From Euwallacea fornicatus (lineage: Eukaryota; Arthropoda; Insecta; Coleoptera; Curculionidae): a DNA stretch of 64,000 nt. The notes under the pieces are model-generated. The model was not told where the DNA came from and searched no databases. It saw only the letters and a program-made list of their open reading frames with translations. The stretch lies in NCBI RefSeq assembly GCF_040115645.1, contig NC_089551.1, positions 4,526,001 to 4,590,000 of the forward strand. Direction: 5' to 3'. The position numbers were made by a program, and so were the translations under genes. Positions 35,661 to 49,244 of the stretch are shown here, one piece after another (the first letter of the stretch is position 1; each line of letters starts with the position of its first letter).

Positions 35661-37816
35661 ATATTATAATGTACCTGCAATATAGGTGCTATGCACAAAA
35701 TGTATTAACAAAAATTATACTATTGATTCTATCTTACTAAAGTTTTTCCTTGCAAGGCACCTCACAATATAAATTATCACTTTTATAGTAGATACTATTT
35801 AATGTTATAAATCATGAAAATTGTAATATTATGTCGCTTTTTGTCTGGATTAAAGTTTATCATATTATATTTATAGGTAGGAAATATTTGTACTTTTGTA
35901 AATGTTGGGAAGAAAAGCCTATTTGAAAAATAATAATTTTGAAGTTATAACACAAATACTGAGTAATAGTGATATACCTTAGAAGTGTGGAAGATGATAC
36001 TTGTATGCTAGTTACAGTTGCAATCGCGTGCGGTACAGTTAAATAATCACAAAATGTTTTGACACTAACACATGCCACTCTAATTTCTATACTAGGTAAT
36101 ACAGGGAGTAAAAGCCAAAATCCGCATCATTTTCTTATTAGATTTTCATAAATGTATTAAACACTATAAATTGTCAAACTTAAAAAAAAAAAACAAGTAA
36201 AAGTACTTAACACAGACAAATATATCTGAGAAAAGAGATACTTTACCAATATTAGTTCTTATCTAATTCACGTTACTTATAAATACCTAATTACATAATA
36301 TATTAACTTAGATAGGTACTTACTATATTATCGTATGTACACTAAAAATTAATCTGTAAATCTCCTAATGGAGTATCCTAAGATGCTATCAAAAACACAG
36401 TTTTGACACCAATTATCCAATATCGCCGCTCTAGCCAATGTAACTCTCACTAACAATCTCACGAGTTTGTTTAATTGACAATGATATTGTTCACAGCGAC
36501 AACATAGAATAATTATCATTTTGACAGCATACCGGAATAACCGAGAAACATATTCTACTTTTAACTCCCTGCCGAGCCTTATTTCAAGGGAGGAATGGGC
36601 ACTGCAGATATATCTACATGCTGAACCACCATAACAGAATAACCGTTAATTTATCAAAATTGGATTGATAGGATCGGTGGTGTGAGAATTTTTAAAATTA
36701 TTCCTTTGTTTTTGTTATTTTATGAAAGATTCGAAAAATCAGATAATTTTTAATGGGTTTATGCCACTCATATTGCAAGAATCATGATTTATTTATAGTG
36801 GCTCAGCTTGTACAAAGTGGAAAGATTGGCAAGTTAAAGAGAATTTCGGAATCTTTAATTTCGTGCTTTTCAATTATCGCTTAAGCTTGGTTCAGGCCAA
36901 CTTATTCCTTGCATCTTAATGCTAACAATAAAAATCTGTTCCCGACCTCTTTTCGGCAACACAAATCGTGTTGTGGAATTAACAATTTGCAACATGCTGT
37001 TTAAATACCTAATATTGCATATCACTTTTCGTAAATGTGTGTTTTTTTTTAACATTTAATTAACACAGATATTCACTTGTCGAATATCATTGTATTATTT
37101 GTTCTAAAAAACGGTAGGGTGTCTTAAATTATGGCCATTGTGATAATGGTGCATTATTAATAATAGCAAAAAAATCACTTTTTTGCCAACATTCAAAGCT
37201 ATGATTAAAATAGACCAGCAACTAGATTATAGAAATCTAGAATCGATGTCGAATTAATAAACAATTAAACTTAGAATCGATCTACTGATCTTGAATCAGG
37301 TTGAAAATTTAACGTGTAAAATTCTATGAACTGAAACAATGTGTCAACACATAAAAAGGACACCCCCACTTTGTATTAACATCGTAGAAAACACCGTACC
37401 GATGAAAATGACTGAAATGAAATATATTTGATGCTACAACTTTAAGTCACATCTAAGACTAAGATGGAAGGTAAGATATTAAATCTCATCTTTTAGAGTA
37501 CTAACCATTAGTTTTGTCCCATTGCTACCTTCAAACACGCATTAATGCCTACGAGCATATCATTGCGAGCAGGAAATTTATATTTGAACTGAATTTTAAT
37601 AAATACTCTAAGTAAAGTCAGGACACAAATTTTACTGCTGAAACAGTAAATGATGTGGTTCTATAGTGTCATGTAACTTTCAAGAAAAATTCCGCTTTGG
37701 TTGAACTCGTTGATCTAGTCTTAAAGTTCAACCAACGCAGACTTTTACTAAGCAGCAACCTAAAAAAAATATATTCAGCTTACTTACTACGTATCAAAAA
37801 ACGAAATGGTCTAGTG
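35661..37816. other. convergent 3' spacer between MED6 and Max
   Basis: 2.2 kb, strongly AT-rich, with no recognisable coding or transposase segment. It contains the two 3' UTRs; poly(A) sites were not assigned. Confidence 0.45.
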
Positions 37817-39508
37817 CTAGTGAAACCCTCTGAGTTTTTTAGGTGGTCTTTGTTGCACAGAGCTCTCAACATCTGAACCATCTGACGGAGAGTCGTTAAA
37901 GAATCCATCTCTTGTCAACTCACTATCAAAAACTCCAGTTTGTTTCGATTTCTCTAAGGTACGAACTGCAAAAGATTTGTGGTTTACAAACAATTTCAGT
38001 GATAAAAGACGCAGTACTTTGTGCTTCCAGAAGACTATTTTGCCTTTTAAGGTCTTCAATGTCTTGTTGATGAGAGTTGTTCTTTTTCTTCATAAACATA
38101 ATGTATTCGGCAGCTTTCTTCAATATTTGAGCTCGACTAGCCTATGACGTCGAGACAACATCGTTAGAATTAAGGTATTGACAATCACAAATTTTGTTGT
38201 ACCTTTTCTCCATTTAATGCTGGAACAGAGTCTCGTAAACTGCTAAAACTATCTTTGATATGATCTCGTCGTTTTCTTTCAAGCGCGTTATGATGAGCTC
38301 GTTTTTCGGCCTGAAAAGTGTACAATGGCTGCTTTTTTTGTACAAATTTTTTTTTTGTTAATTTGTTTATCCTATGATCAGTATAAATAGATGTCTTACC
38401 TGTGAATAAAATTGGTTTCCAGATGAAGGCCTTGAAATTGAAGGTCTATTATCAGAGTCTTCTCCATCCTAAACAAGAATTTAAGCCATTGTCATTGAGT
38501 GTTACAAATAATACTAAAAGTAAAAAGTCACATGAAAACCAAAATTATGCATTTAAAATCTTTTAATTGAGAGAGAATGTGTAAACCACTAATATTACAG
38601 ATATATAGGGTGCTATTCAACTATGTGGTCAAATTTCAAGGGGCGATTCCTTGAATGACTTTAAGACAAAAAATTAATATAAATATGGCTCAGTAATGCT
38701 TCATTTTCAAGATACAGAGTGGCAAGCTTTTTGTAAAAAATCGTTTTTTCCTAAAAATCTTAATAATCCTTAAGCTGATTTTATTGAAATTTTACAGTGT
38801 TACTTAGGTTTATGATTCTTATTTATATGCCACTGACTCTTAAAACTTTTATATTTTTTCCATATTCACTACAATCAAGACAATGCAATACACCTTTCTA
38901 CCATAGAATCACCCAAAACATAACCACTTGAAGTTTGACAACATAGGTAAGTAACATGCTATATAGGAGCCTAATTTTTACAACCTCTGAAAGTGACTAT
39001 TAATGATGATGTGATATGCATGTTTCCAGCTGCATTTAGTTTATTGTAACACAACATCTGGGCAACATTAATAACAACTAATATCAAAATTTAATAAAAT
39101 AGCTGCAATGAGTATGAGACTGTACTACAGAGATGAAGCAGGAGGTGTACATTAATGAGATTGGATTTTGTTTGCCGCTTGAGTTGGATCAGACCACCCA
39201 GCATGAGCAGGTCTTATGGTGAAAGGCTGAAAAAGAAACGTTTTCACAGATTCTATCGTCATTGTGCTTTGCTCTGATAAGGCTGACTGAGCATTTGGGA
39301 TTGGACCTTGCGTCCCAAATAGACGAAAGTGTGAGTATCAGGTTTTACCCAGATAATAAAATAAAGGAAAGCAAAAATACATTGCGTTTGGTAATTTACG
39401 CAACCCCCAAGGAGTCTAACCTGAACGACTCACTATTGTTTGGGTTACTTGGTCTTGACTACTTACATCACTCTCGACATCAACTTCTCTGTCGTCTTCA
39501 CTCAACAT
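37817..39508 (-). CDS. Max: Max bHLH-zipper protein
   Basis: Five exons join in frame: 39508-39467, 38468-38400, 38310-38203, 38141-38018 and 37965-37817, giving 163 aa (human MAX 160). The first exon is acidic (MLSEDDREVDVESD). The basic region and helix 1 are RAHHNALERKRRDHIKDSF, with the His-Glu-Arg E-box contacts (H..ALERKRR). The loop and helix 2 include LRDSVPALNGEK and SRAQILKKAAEYIMFM. The zipper continues as QQDIEDLKRQNSLLEAQ and RTLEKSK. The C-terminus has a Ser/Asp cluster (SPSDGSDVESS) and a basic PPKKLR nuclear-localisation-like end. Max pairs with Myc, Mnt and Mad-type partners at CACGTG. It is divergent from Lasp. Confidence 0.95.
38590..38780. repeat. single transposon-arm remnant in Max intron 1
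   Basis: It begins ataggg-tgctattcaac and continues with a tggtcaaatttcaagggg block and a gatacagagtggcaagc block, the style of the terminal arms of palindrome-ended insect elements seen elsewhere in this window. I see no partner arm nearby, so it is a solo arm or a truncated copy. Confidence 0.4.
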
Positions 39509-40634
39509 GTTTTAAAGCCACAATATTACTAGTGTAAGCACAGTTTTTTTATTATACTATTTGAAAATTTGAATACGAATTATGAATACTTTAATAAAGA
39601 AAATTTAAGGTGATATTCTGGCATTTGATATTAAATCATAAACACACAACAAAAACCACGTGTTGTCATTAAATAGGCTACAAAATGTAGAAGTGAAGTT
39701 GACGCTTCACAACGCTTTCAAAATGTGGACTCGAAGGTCATAAAATCATGAAGTCAGGTACAAATTTTGCGCTGCGCACTGCGCAGTGCGGTTATGACGT
39801 AGTGTCAGAATGCGAGGTTCCTTTGTTTACAAACCAACATTTGTGCCATTTGTTCGATATTTTTGCATCAAAATATGAATTATCCGAGCCCCAAAGGGTA
39901 ACCTAAGGGGTTCTTGATGGACATGGTCTCAAACTTTGGCACATTCATTAGTTAAACAGTCATCAACCCCAATATCGGGTTATGAAATCTTTTCCGTGTA
40001 ATACATCCGCAGTTAGTCTTAAAGTTTTTACTGGAGGGAAGAAAAGACATCAACCGGTAAATTATCTATTAGAAACAGTCGTGCAAAACTGGCACAGGGC
40101 CATCTTCTCCACTCCCAACATTGGCGTCAAATTTTTCCGTTATTTTATTTTCTCGCAAGCATCTAATTTTTTTCTAATTCCGATGCATTTATGCGTATTT
40201 CAATTCAGATTAGTCTTTCCAAATCTTTACGAACTTTTTTCGATTATGATTCATAGATTTAAAAAAAAATCAGTTTTGTTAATAATACACCTTAAATTAC
40301 CTAACAGAATTATCTGTTGTCACATGGTTGATAAGATGCACTCTTTATCAAGCGCTCTTGCAGATAACAGCGTTGTAGAAGGGCACAGTGCCGCTTAAAG
40401 CCAGAGCAGATTTGACGGACCAATTAGTCAAACGTATGACAACTGACGTGTTGAATGATAGTCAATTCAAAAGGTAACGACAGCAGACAGCAGTAACACA
40501 ACATTGAACGAACGGGTTGGGCCTTTGATTTTTTCTATTAATTTCTTTTAGTTATTTTTTTTATTTAAATTATCGTGAAAGTCGAGTTTAGTGGAAAAAG
40601 TGGTGCTTTAGGACACGATAAAAATATCTGCAAG
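39509..40634. promoter_or_regulatory. divergent Max/Lasp promoter with a GC-rich palindrome
   Basis: 1.1 kb between the two start codons. At 39775-39790 lies a perfect 16 bp palindrome, cgcactgcgcagtgcg, within a longer GC-alternating run (39769-39791), and a tgacgt CRE-like core follows at about 39795. The palindrome resembles tandem NRF-1/Ewg-type sites (GCGCA half-sites). It is the most GC-rich spot in an AT-rich region and may mark a bidirectional promoter. Binding is inference only. Confidence 0.5.
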
Positions 40635-43600
40635 ATGAATAAAGGATGTGCACGGTGCGAAAAAACGGTATATCCAACCGAAGAATTGAAGTGTCTGGAT
40701 AAGGTAATTAGGTTTATTAAAAAAAATGTTTTAAAAAGGATGCCAAAGAAGTTACTTCGGTGTATTATGCTCCAGTGACAAGGGGTAAACTTGTTCAAGA
40801 CATGTAGACTTACATCACCACATACCATCATGTTTGCCCAAAAAACATTTATTTTATAAACAAATTAATAATTAATCAAGGCTATATATTTAGATTAAGG
40901 TTGAGTTAATTTATGAGTCACAAAACCACATTTGTTAATAAACTAGCCCATTTGGTGGCAAAAGATAATCTTACATGTGGGTATAGTGTTCCCATAAGAA
41001 TGACTAAGAAAAAAATAAATTTTAGACAATTGCCCTCAATTGTGAGATGCAAGAGTTCAAATTTACTTTATTAATATATTTAGACCTGGTTTCTCAATCT
41101 CTTAAGAATGGCATATGAAATACCAACTTTTTACGTGTATTTCCCTTACCCACTCCCTATATAGGAGTTAAACTTAATCTTTCTGGCTCTTTATATATTT
41201 AGAAATCTTAATGAACCTAGAGACAACTATATATTATACAGTGTATATGCAGTATATGTACATATTTTACAGTATTCTTCACCTGGTAACTTTGCCACAA
41301 AGATAATCTCTATAGAAACAACTAAATTAGAATAAACCATTGGTTAATTTTTTCAATTCAATGGGAGTTACTTTTGCTGACAAAACTACAAGTAGTTTAA
41401 ATAACTGTGTCCCAAGCATTGTATACAGGTTTTTTGTAATTAATTACTTTAATTTCAAAACATAATTCCCCTTCATACTTTTATTTTTTTAAATATTCTT
41501 AAAAACATGTGTCCTAACTAGTTTTATTTTAGACATACAGTAAATACATAAATAGCTCCACAAAAGGTTCACTTTCATTGAATCTTCAAATTTTAACTCG
41601 CTATATCTTGATAGACAAATTAAGAAACATGTTTATAGTAATATTTCTTGATAAAATATGAAGGAGAGTCACTTGAAATCAAAGTCATTAATTGTGAGAC
41701 AACTTGTATAATGTAATCATGCACCAGACCTTGAAGCTGTCTAATGCAATGCTATTAATAAAATGACAATTAGATAAATTTTAAGAACTCAATCCCCAGT
41801 TTCACTAATTTCAGAATGAGTAATTTTGGAATGCACCTATTCAGAGTCTTTAAGACATCCAATATTATATACATAAATAAGTTTTGATTATTAAAATGTT
41901 GCGGTTTTTAAATCTTATCTAATCTTGAATTTTCAACCGCTATTAAAGGTGGAAAATGTGCATAGCTATTTACCCAAATCAAGGTTGAGTGTAACTACTG
42001 TTGACCTCTATCCGCATTTAGACCAAAATGAGCATTAACATTCGAAATTAATTTTCTCAACACATTTATTAAGCCTTTTTTACTGTTTTTTTATTATCTT
42101 TTAAATTTTTAGAAACTAATACAGTAATCAGATATTAATATAAGGCAAAAATATGTTTAGCACCTATTCAAATACCTTACAAACCATAGAAGACTAATGC
42201 CAGACTGATAGCATGAAGCTAAATGTTGAAAAGATTTGGTAGTTCAATTTAAATAATATCAAATAAAAACTAATGTCTTCATGTTCCTTTTCATGGTAGG
42301 TAGATTTGAATCAACACTAACATGAAAGTTTTGGGGGTACATCTTGATTGGTACTTAAAGTAGGTCAAAAACTCCAGAGTATCCGTATCTAGGTTGAGCT
42401 GCAGATATGCTTTCTTATGTTAAATTCAGGCCATCTGCTCTACCGAGTATATTCGAACGCTTTACTCTCTTGCATTGAGTCATTAATTGCCTACCGCATT
42501 CAATTTCAGGGTAGTACAGGTAGCTGTTCATTCACGGTACACAAGAGCATTATTCAACCAATTTTCAATCTCAAACTAAGAAAAAGCTGATAGGCTTAAT
42601 TTAAAAGCCTCAATGTGCTTATAGCCCTTTCCCTGAACTTTCTTTCACTAGTGATGTTAGTAAAGTGAAATCCACACTTCTTTCCTAAAAATTGTGATCA
42701 CTATTCATCAAAAATGTCGATGGAAACTAAAGGTGCAGTCGATCTTCTCATACTCGAACATAATTCAAACTTTTTTGAAAAAAGTCCATTTCATAAGGCA
42801 ATAAAAAAGCATACAAGATGTTACCAATTATTATTCGAGAGATATATGTATAGTGCCGCTCAGACCACAAATCAAGTCATCTGCTTTTTAAGAGAAAAGT
42901 AATATTGTAACTAAAATTTTTACCCATAAATTCACTTAGGGTTAGTCATAGTGAATCGTGTAATCAGCTTATTATATTATTAAACGATCATTCGTCGACT
43001 TTTATTTACTATTTATATTTTTAGGTGTGGCACAAGTTATGTTTCAAATGCAAGGATTGTGGTATGGCTCTCAATATGAGGAACTACAAAGGCTTCAACA
43101 AGGAACCTTACTGTGACGCGTAAGTTTCGTCATTATCTATGATTTTAATCTAGATTTTACTTTAGTCAATAACTCCTACTAGGCATGTACCAAAGGCCAA
43201 AGCCACCACAATGGCGGAAACTCCTGAACTGAAACGGATAGCTGAAAACACCAAAATCCAATCGAACGTAAAGTACCACGCGGACTTCGAAAAGAGCAAA
43301 GGAAAATTCACACAAGTTGCCGACGACCCAGAAACGTTGCGCATCAAGCAGAACACAAAAATCATAAGCAATGTGGCCTATCATGGTGAATTGCAAAGGA
43401 AGGCCGATATGGAACAAAGGCGGCAATTGAACGAAAACGGCAACGCTGAAAATTCTGTACCGTCGGTGCCAAGGGCAGTGCCGAGTCAGAGTGTCGCGCC
43501 GGCGCAACATCCTGCTGTGGGAAAGATCGCTGATTACGATCCTCAAGTAAGTTTCCCTATCCGGCGTAGAGTGGGGTTGAGCTTCTGTTTCATGCATTTA

Positions 43601-44159
43601 TTACTTGCTTTAAATAAACCGACAATTTTTATTACTATTTTCATATGATGGTTGCATGGGAGAGAAGGTTTTTTTTACCTAATTTCAAATTTTGATATGG
43701 CCATAAGTTCAAACTTTAATTTTTTAAAATAAGGAATTTTTTTTATCATGTAGTCGTCGAATCACCAATTTCAAAGTCCGTATTCTATGAGGACGTCGCA
43801 AACGTTGATTTACAATTCCGAAATTGGAGGAAGCGTAATGGAACCAGTGCCTACTAGGCAAATCGGTTCGGTCCATGACATGGACCCCGTTAACCACAAC
43901 TATGGATCACTTGGAATGGGACGGGTGTACAGGTAATCTACTGCTGTGTTCATAAAATCACAGAGTTTGTTTTACCGCATGTTATAGGGCGATGTACGAT
44001 TATGAGGCGCAAGATGAGGATGAAGTCAGTTTCCAAGATGGGGATCTGATTATTAATGTGAGCTGTATCGACCGAGGCTGGATGACAGGACAAGTGCAGC
44101 GAACTGGGCGGGTGGGAATGTTGCCAGCCAATTACGTGGAATTAGCCAACAATATTTAG
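40635..44159 (+). CDS. Lasp: LIM and SH3 domain protein Lasp
   Basis: Exons 40635-40703, 43025-43119, 43183-43546, 43754-43932 and 43988-44159 join in frame to give 292 aa. The LIM domain opens MNKGCARCEKTVYPTEELKC and continues WHKLCFKCKDCGMALN, with a further zinc ligand near YCDAH. Two nebulin-type repeats follow (NTKIQSNVKYHADFEKSKGK and NTKIISNVAYHGELQRKA). A linker rich in Pro, Ser and Gln leads to a C-terminal SH3 domain: AMYDYEAQDEDEVSFQDGD, GWMTGQVQRTGRVGMLPANY. The protein bundles and localises to actin. The first intron is 2.3 kb. AATAAA lies at 44209-44214. Confidence 0.95.
42714..42902 (+). other. 62-codon open frame in Lasp intron 1
   Basis: The frame starts AAAATGTCGATGGAA, a good start context, and reads MSMETKGAVDLLILEHN through FERYMYSAAQTTNQVICF to a TAA. 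It has no recognised domain, signal peptide or membrane helix. It could be a chance frame, an alternative first exon or a small nested gene. Only its start context and balanced composition set it apart from shadows. Confidence 0.2.
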
Positions 44160-44214
44160 ATTTGTTGATTTTCAATTGCGAGTTTTTTGTTGTTTTGCGA
44201 GGTGGGTTAATAAA

Positions 44215-47200
44215 AGAGAACCGTTTCTATTGAATTAGATAATACGTACCAAAATGGGGCCAAACACTTTTTTTTTATATAGGTTCGACTTAATTCTGTT
44301 AGCCAAACAGAACTGTACAATTTTGTTATAATTTTGACTAATTTGAGTTTTCCATGTGTAAAATGTTATTTCAAAATTTGTTAGCGTTGTGTTTGATTTG
44401 AGATTATCGTTCACAGAATTAAGGGAATCTAAATCTACCTTTCTGTATTGAAGCTTTCAAGTAAATTAATTTTTAAATAGGTGTAAATATCTTCGCCCTT
44501 ATCATTTAAAGTAGGACGTTAGTGGAATTGCCTTACTCGAGAGACGGGCAAAATATCGCAATTATTTTCCGTACAAAGTACTATTTTTGCACGTTCACTA
44601 TGTTGTTTTCAAAACCACTAAAGTTACAAAGTGCAAAGTCGATTAAATAAAAAAAAACTACCGTTTTTGTATATCATTTAGGAAATCTTTGCAGTGTTGC
44701 TAACTGTTGAGTTTTTTCTGAGATATATATATTGGGTAAATATAGGAATTTTCATCAAGTCAGTTTTAATTACAGCACTAATGTGTGCTTTTCTAGTTTA
44801 CTCCGAAATCCGAACGAACCATTGACGGCTGTAAATAACTGTTTTTTGCCCTTCTCTCAATTAAAGCATTGAAACTGAAAATGCAATTGGTAAAATTGGC
44901 TTTGCTTGCCATGTATATAACAAGTAAACTTGTTTGAAATATCAAAATGTGGGTTGACTTGTGTTTACTCCATGTATTGTCAAAGGTTTATTATTTGCAA
45001 AAATATTGGTTAATTTTAATGACAGATCAAACCTGTATTAATTCATTTTTTTAGGTACAGGGTGTTTGTTTTCATTTTAACACCCCCTACAGTGTACCAG
45101 TAAGGGTTGTAAAAATACTTTAAATAGAAAGACATATATGATGTGTCCGTTATTTATGTCTTATGAGTCTGGAGCAAGGCTATAGTATTGACTTTCTTTA
45201 CACGAATTAAAATGTTAACATAGCCACAATATATGCCTTTCTAGGGAGAATTCAATAATATTATTTCAGAAATAATTGCATAAAATGATAAATTTGTATC
45301 CTCTGGAGAAAACTATATAGGATAGCTAGTGAGCTTTTTTTAATTCGTACCAGAAAAGCCAAAACTATAGACAGTTTCTTCTTATCAGGATGTGCGGTTT
45401 GCAAAACAATGCTCCAACATTGCCTGAAATCCATATATTTGAATGTAAACAGTGAACTCAACCACTCAGGTTAATGCGGCAAAGTTCTGTTCAGTACGGC
45501 AAGCGTTCAGCAATAAATTTAAAAATAATACTACATTACATATCAAGCACCCAAAATAAAGCTTGACGTTTTATAGCGAATTATTATTCAATTATTACTC
45601 ATTAAAAAAAACCTAGTTATGTAAACTCTTTTTTTCCCAAGATCATTTATAAAGAAATATTGGCTTGAATTATGAGCGGCAAAATAGCTGCTCTAAATGA
45701 AAAAAAATTGAAATTAGTCACATAATTTTGGAATCATTACACAGTAGAACGCACTCCGTTTAATTCTGCTTGATTTTCCTATCCGCCTAGTACCGTGATT
45801 TTGTCTGTAGTTTCCCAATATATTGTTTCTATAGAATAAGCAAAAATACGGCTATTTTGTCCCTCTAGATCGAGCCAATTAGTTGAATTGAAAACGTTAT
45901 TTATTGACCGCTCATTGAACAGCATTCCTATCGGTCATTCCGTTATATAGTGTATTTGTCTGGGAAATATCTCTGTGCCTTTAGAAATTCCTCCAAGAAG
46001 AGACTGAAATCACTATTTTTATATCATCTAATTGGTGCTTGATAAAGTCAAACATATGGTTATTTTAGTGTTAGGATTACAATAACTCGAGACTAGCGAG
46101 ATTTTGATGTATAACTTATTGTATAACATTTTCCACTTGATCTACATTATGCGGGTAGATGTGTTTAGTTTAAGCGGTAGCCTTATTTTTTTGTCATTTC
46201 TTGAGAGAATTCTGTCTTTCTTACTTCATTTCCATATCTAAACGAAATTCTTGAAGCTTCACCTAACGGTCTAGTTTCAGAATATATTATTAATTCCTCG
46301 CAATAAATACGCCCGACAAATTGAGGCGAATATAAGTTATGTCCACTCTGCGAATTAAATGTATCTCGTTAGCCTTCAAGTCTTCATTTTTTTTTCTGTC
46401 TATCTCATTCCTTTACATCTTGAAGATGTAAGCTAAAAATTTTGGGTCACGCTTCCAAGGGCGACGAGATCTATTTAGTGAAGTGAAGAGGGACTAAATA
46501 TCATTCCCAGTTTTCATTCCCTAATATTCAGCATTTATTATCAAATTATTTTTGGAAATTGTGTGTGTGGGGAAAATGAAAGTTTTTGATAACAGTGTTA
46601 TTGTTATTGACATTTCCGCACCTACTTTTGCTGCAAGACGCCCCAAATTTTGTGCTTTTCTCCTTTACTTTTTTCACAGGTCACATGAACGGTAAATATA
46701 GGGTTTGCGGAAAGGTTTTGTCATAAATTCTAGGGATTATAGAAAAAGCTAAAATAATGCTAGTACTTCGCGGTTTTCGTTACCAAATTGTTCGTTCTTA
46801 GAGTAAGAAGTTAAAAAAAGTATTTTTTCTATAACTTTCAGATAATCATGGTGAAATGAAAGTTTGACGGTTTCAATAACTCATGATCGTGATTATTTCC
46901 ATATGTAAACAGATGTTTCATATGCCCTCCTTATATCGGGGAAGTCAAAATTTCTTATTTAAACTCATTCATTTTTTGGTGAGTTGCCGAAGTTAGTTTT
47001 TTCTATAGCTTGATTGTTTCGTAATTTTTCCACGAGATATATCTCGCTTTAATGGATATCTTGTACCGTTTTTGAGAATATCATATTTTGTTATAATAAA
47101 TGGCATGTGTTACAGCCAAGGTTATCAAGAATATTTTATATGAGCATTTTCGGCGGCATTTCCTTCTGCAAGTTCGAACATTAGATGTATATCTGCAGAC

Positions 47201-49244
47201 TCCTCGTTGCTAAACTTCAAGATATTATTAAAATAATTCGTGTTGATAACATTGAATATTGACATAAACATTTTTAATAACTTTTGCTGTAAATACTATT
47301 TTTTATAATAAACTATTATTTTATTTGAATTCAAATTGTTGACATGTATGGTGCATGTTGATAATAAAATGTGATTTTCTCTAAAACCAAACAAGATATA
47401 ACTTTTTTGGAGAAAAATTATGAAAGAATCGATTTATGGAAAAAACACTGATTTTGTAAACTCACTAAAAAAATAAATGAACAAAATGAGAAATTTTTAC
47501 TTTCCCTGTATAAGGAAGACATGAAAATAAACGCTACTACGAGTTATTTAAACTGCCCAACTTTCATTGCCACCATGATAATTGTTTAAAAGTTACGAGA
47601 AAAATATTTCTTTTAATTTCTTTGAGAGCGAATACTTTGGTAACGAAGGCCGCTAGGATTTTTTAACATGAAGTATAGGTATTATTTTACCCTTCTCTAT
47701 GCCCTATCTCTATCTCTATGTTATTTATGACGCGACTTTCCGGACACCCGGTATATATTTTTTATTTCGTTTAACGCGGCGATAGTAGAAGTAACGTTTT
47801 TCACAGTTAGTTCGTTCAATTGCTGCACTCTTTATTTAACTGATATCATTAGTAAAATGGGAACTTGAACGTAAAGATGTGCCAACATTTAAATCTCAGT
47901 ACAGCAAAATCTGGCGACAACATGAAACATCCAGTCGTTTTTGATTGTTGTATGTTTGGTTCGTACACGTAGTGGCTTCTTTGGACAGTTCCCATTGTGC
48001 TCTCGATTCCTATCGAGGAAAGTAACAATAACAAATTATTCTGCCATAGAGGGTTTTACAAAATCATGTAAAACATTTTCTCCACACTATATTGTTTAAG
48101 GCATGATGGTTAAACATTTTTGTCACGCTTTTACTGTTTATTGTTAACAATAATATTTACTCTACCATGTATTCAAAGCAATATCTCTAACCAAGATTGA
48201 ATAGAAATCAAATTACGTTTTGATGCTAGAAATTTGCCTTAAAGTAACCATTAGTTCCAGTACATTATAGAGTTATTTTTATATTAGATTACTTGTATCA
48301 CGCAACCGTATTCATTGTAAAAAATGATATTATTTTTTATTTAGCTTTATTATTATTTCAAGCGCATCATCTATACATACATATACAACTATGGTGTACT
48401 ATTAAAAATAACCTGTGTTTTGTAAGGGTGACGCTGGGAAGTTGTATATTTCCAATAGATAGATCCGGTATCCACAATGGTCCTGGCGTGACCCCTACAA
48501 AATCGTTGTCAGATGCTTTAAACATTATAAATAACAACTATTATTGTTAAAATAGACTTTTTATTAGAAAACTATCAACATTTCTTTTATTTTATTTGAT
48601 GTTATGGAGTCTTCGCTTCATAGTCGTTTTGCGCTCGGCTTACTCGAGCTGAGGCCGCAATTTCAGGCCCTTATTTGTTTCTTCAGCAAGATGTAGTTGG
48701 TTTTTCAAGTATTCTATGATTCGCTATCGTTGTTACAACGAGATTCATTGTGGAATGGAGTGGATTCGTTGCAAAAGGTTATTGATAAGGCTAATTAGTA
48801 ACAAACTGAATATTACGAAAAGAATTAAGATGAACGACACCCACCCTGAACTTTGTGATAGTTGTTGCGCTTCAGATAACTTCCCAAGAAGTATTACACT
48901 TGATGAGGAAGGTGGTCAACTGAATAGGAATAGTTTATAATTAATATAAATAAAAATGTTGTATTAGTTTGTAATACATAAGGTTATAAAAGTTCGGGGC
49001 TTTATGACCTTCATAAACGAATTCAACTAATGTATATCAGTATACTTATATTTATATGATAATTGGGATATAGATACAAATAATAAAACAATCTTATTGT
49101 CTTCAATTGCTAGGAATGATGGTTTATTGGAAATAAATATCTAATTAATTAAAATGAAAATTATGGGTATTGACATTCAAAATTTATTATTAAATTTTCT
49201 GTGGGTATTTGGACTTGATACTTGAGAGACTTGATCAACTGTTT
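44215..49244. other. 5 kb gene-poor stretch
   Basis: After the Lasp poly(A) signal I find no convincing gene for 5 kb. A transposon-end-like piece (tacagggtgtttg) lies near 45057. At 48604-48940 the sequence becomes less AT-rich, with a 30-codon frame (MESSLHSRFALGLLELRP...) and then an open frame ending ITLDEEGGQLNRNSL, followed by AATAAA near 48950. That could be the last exon of an unseen transcript, but no family is recognised and no clear acceptor was fixed. Confidence 0.35.

Noticed and set aside
39982..40398. 138-codon frame between Max and Lasp
   Set aside because: Hydrophobic and Lys-rich without domain; lies in the divergent promoter spacer; no splice connection found.
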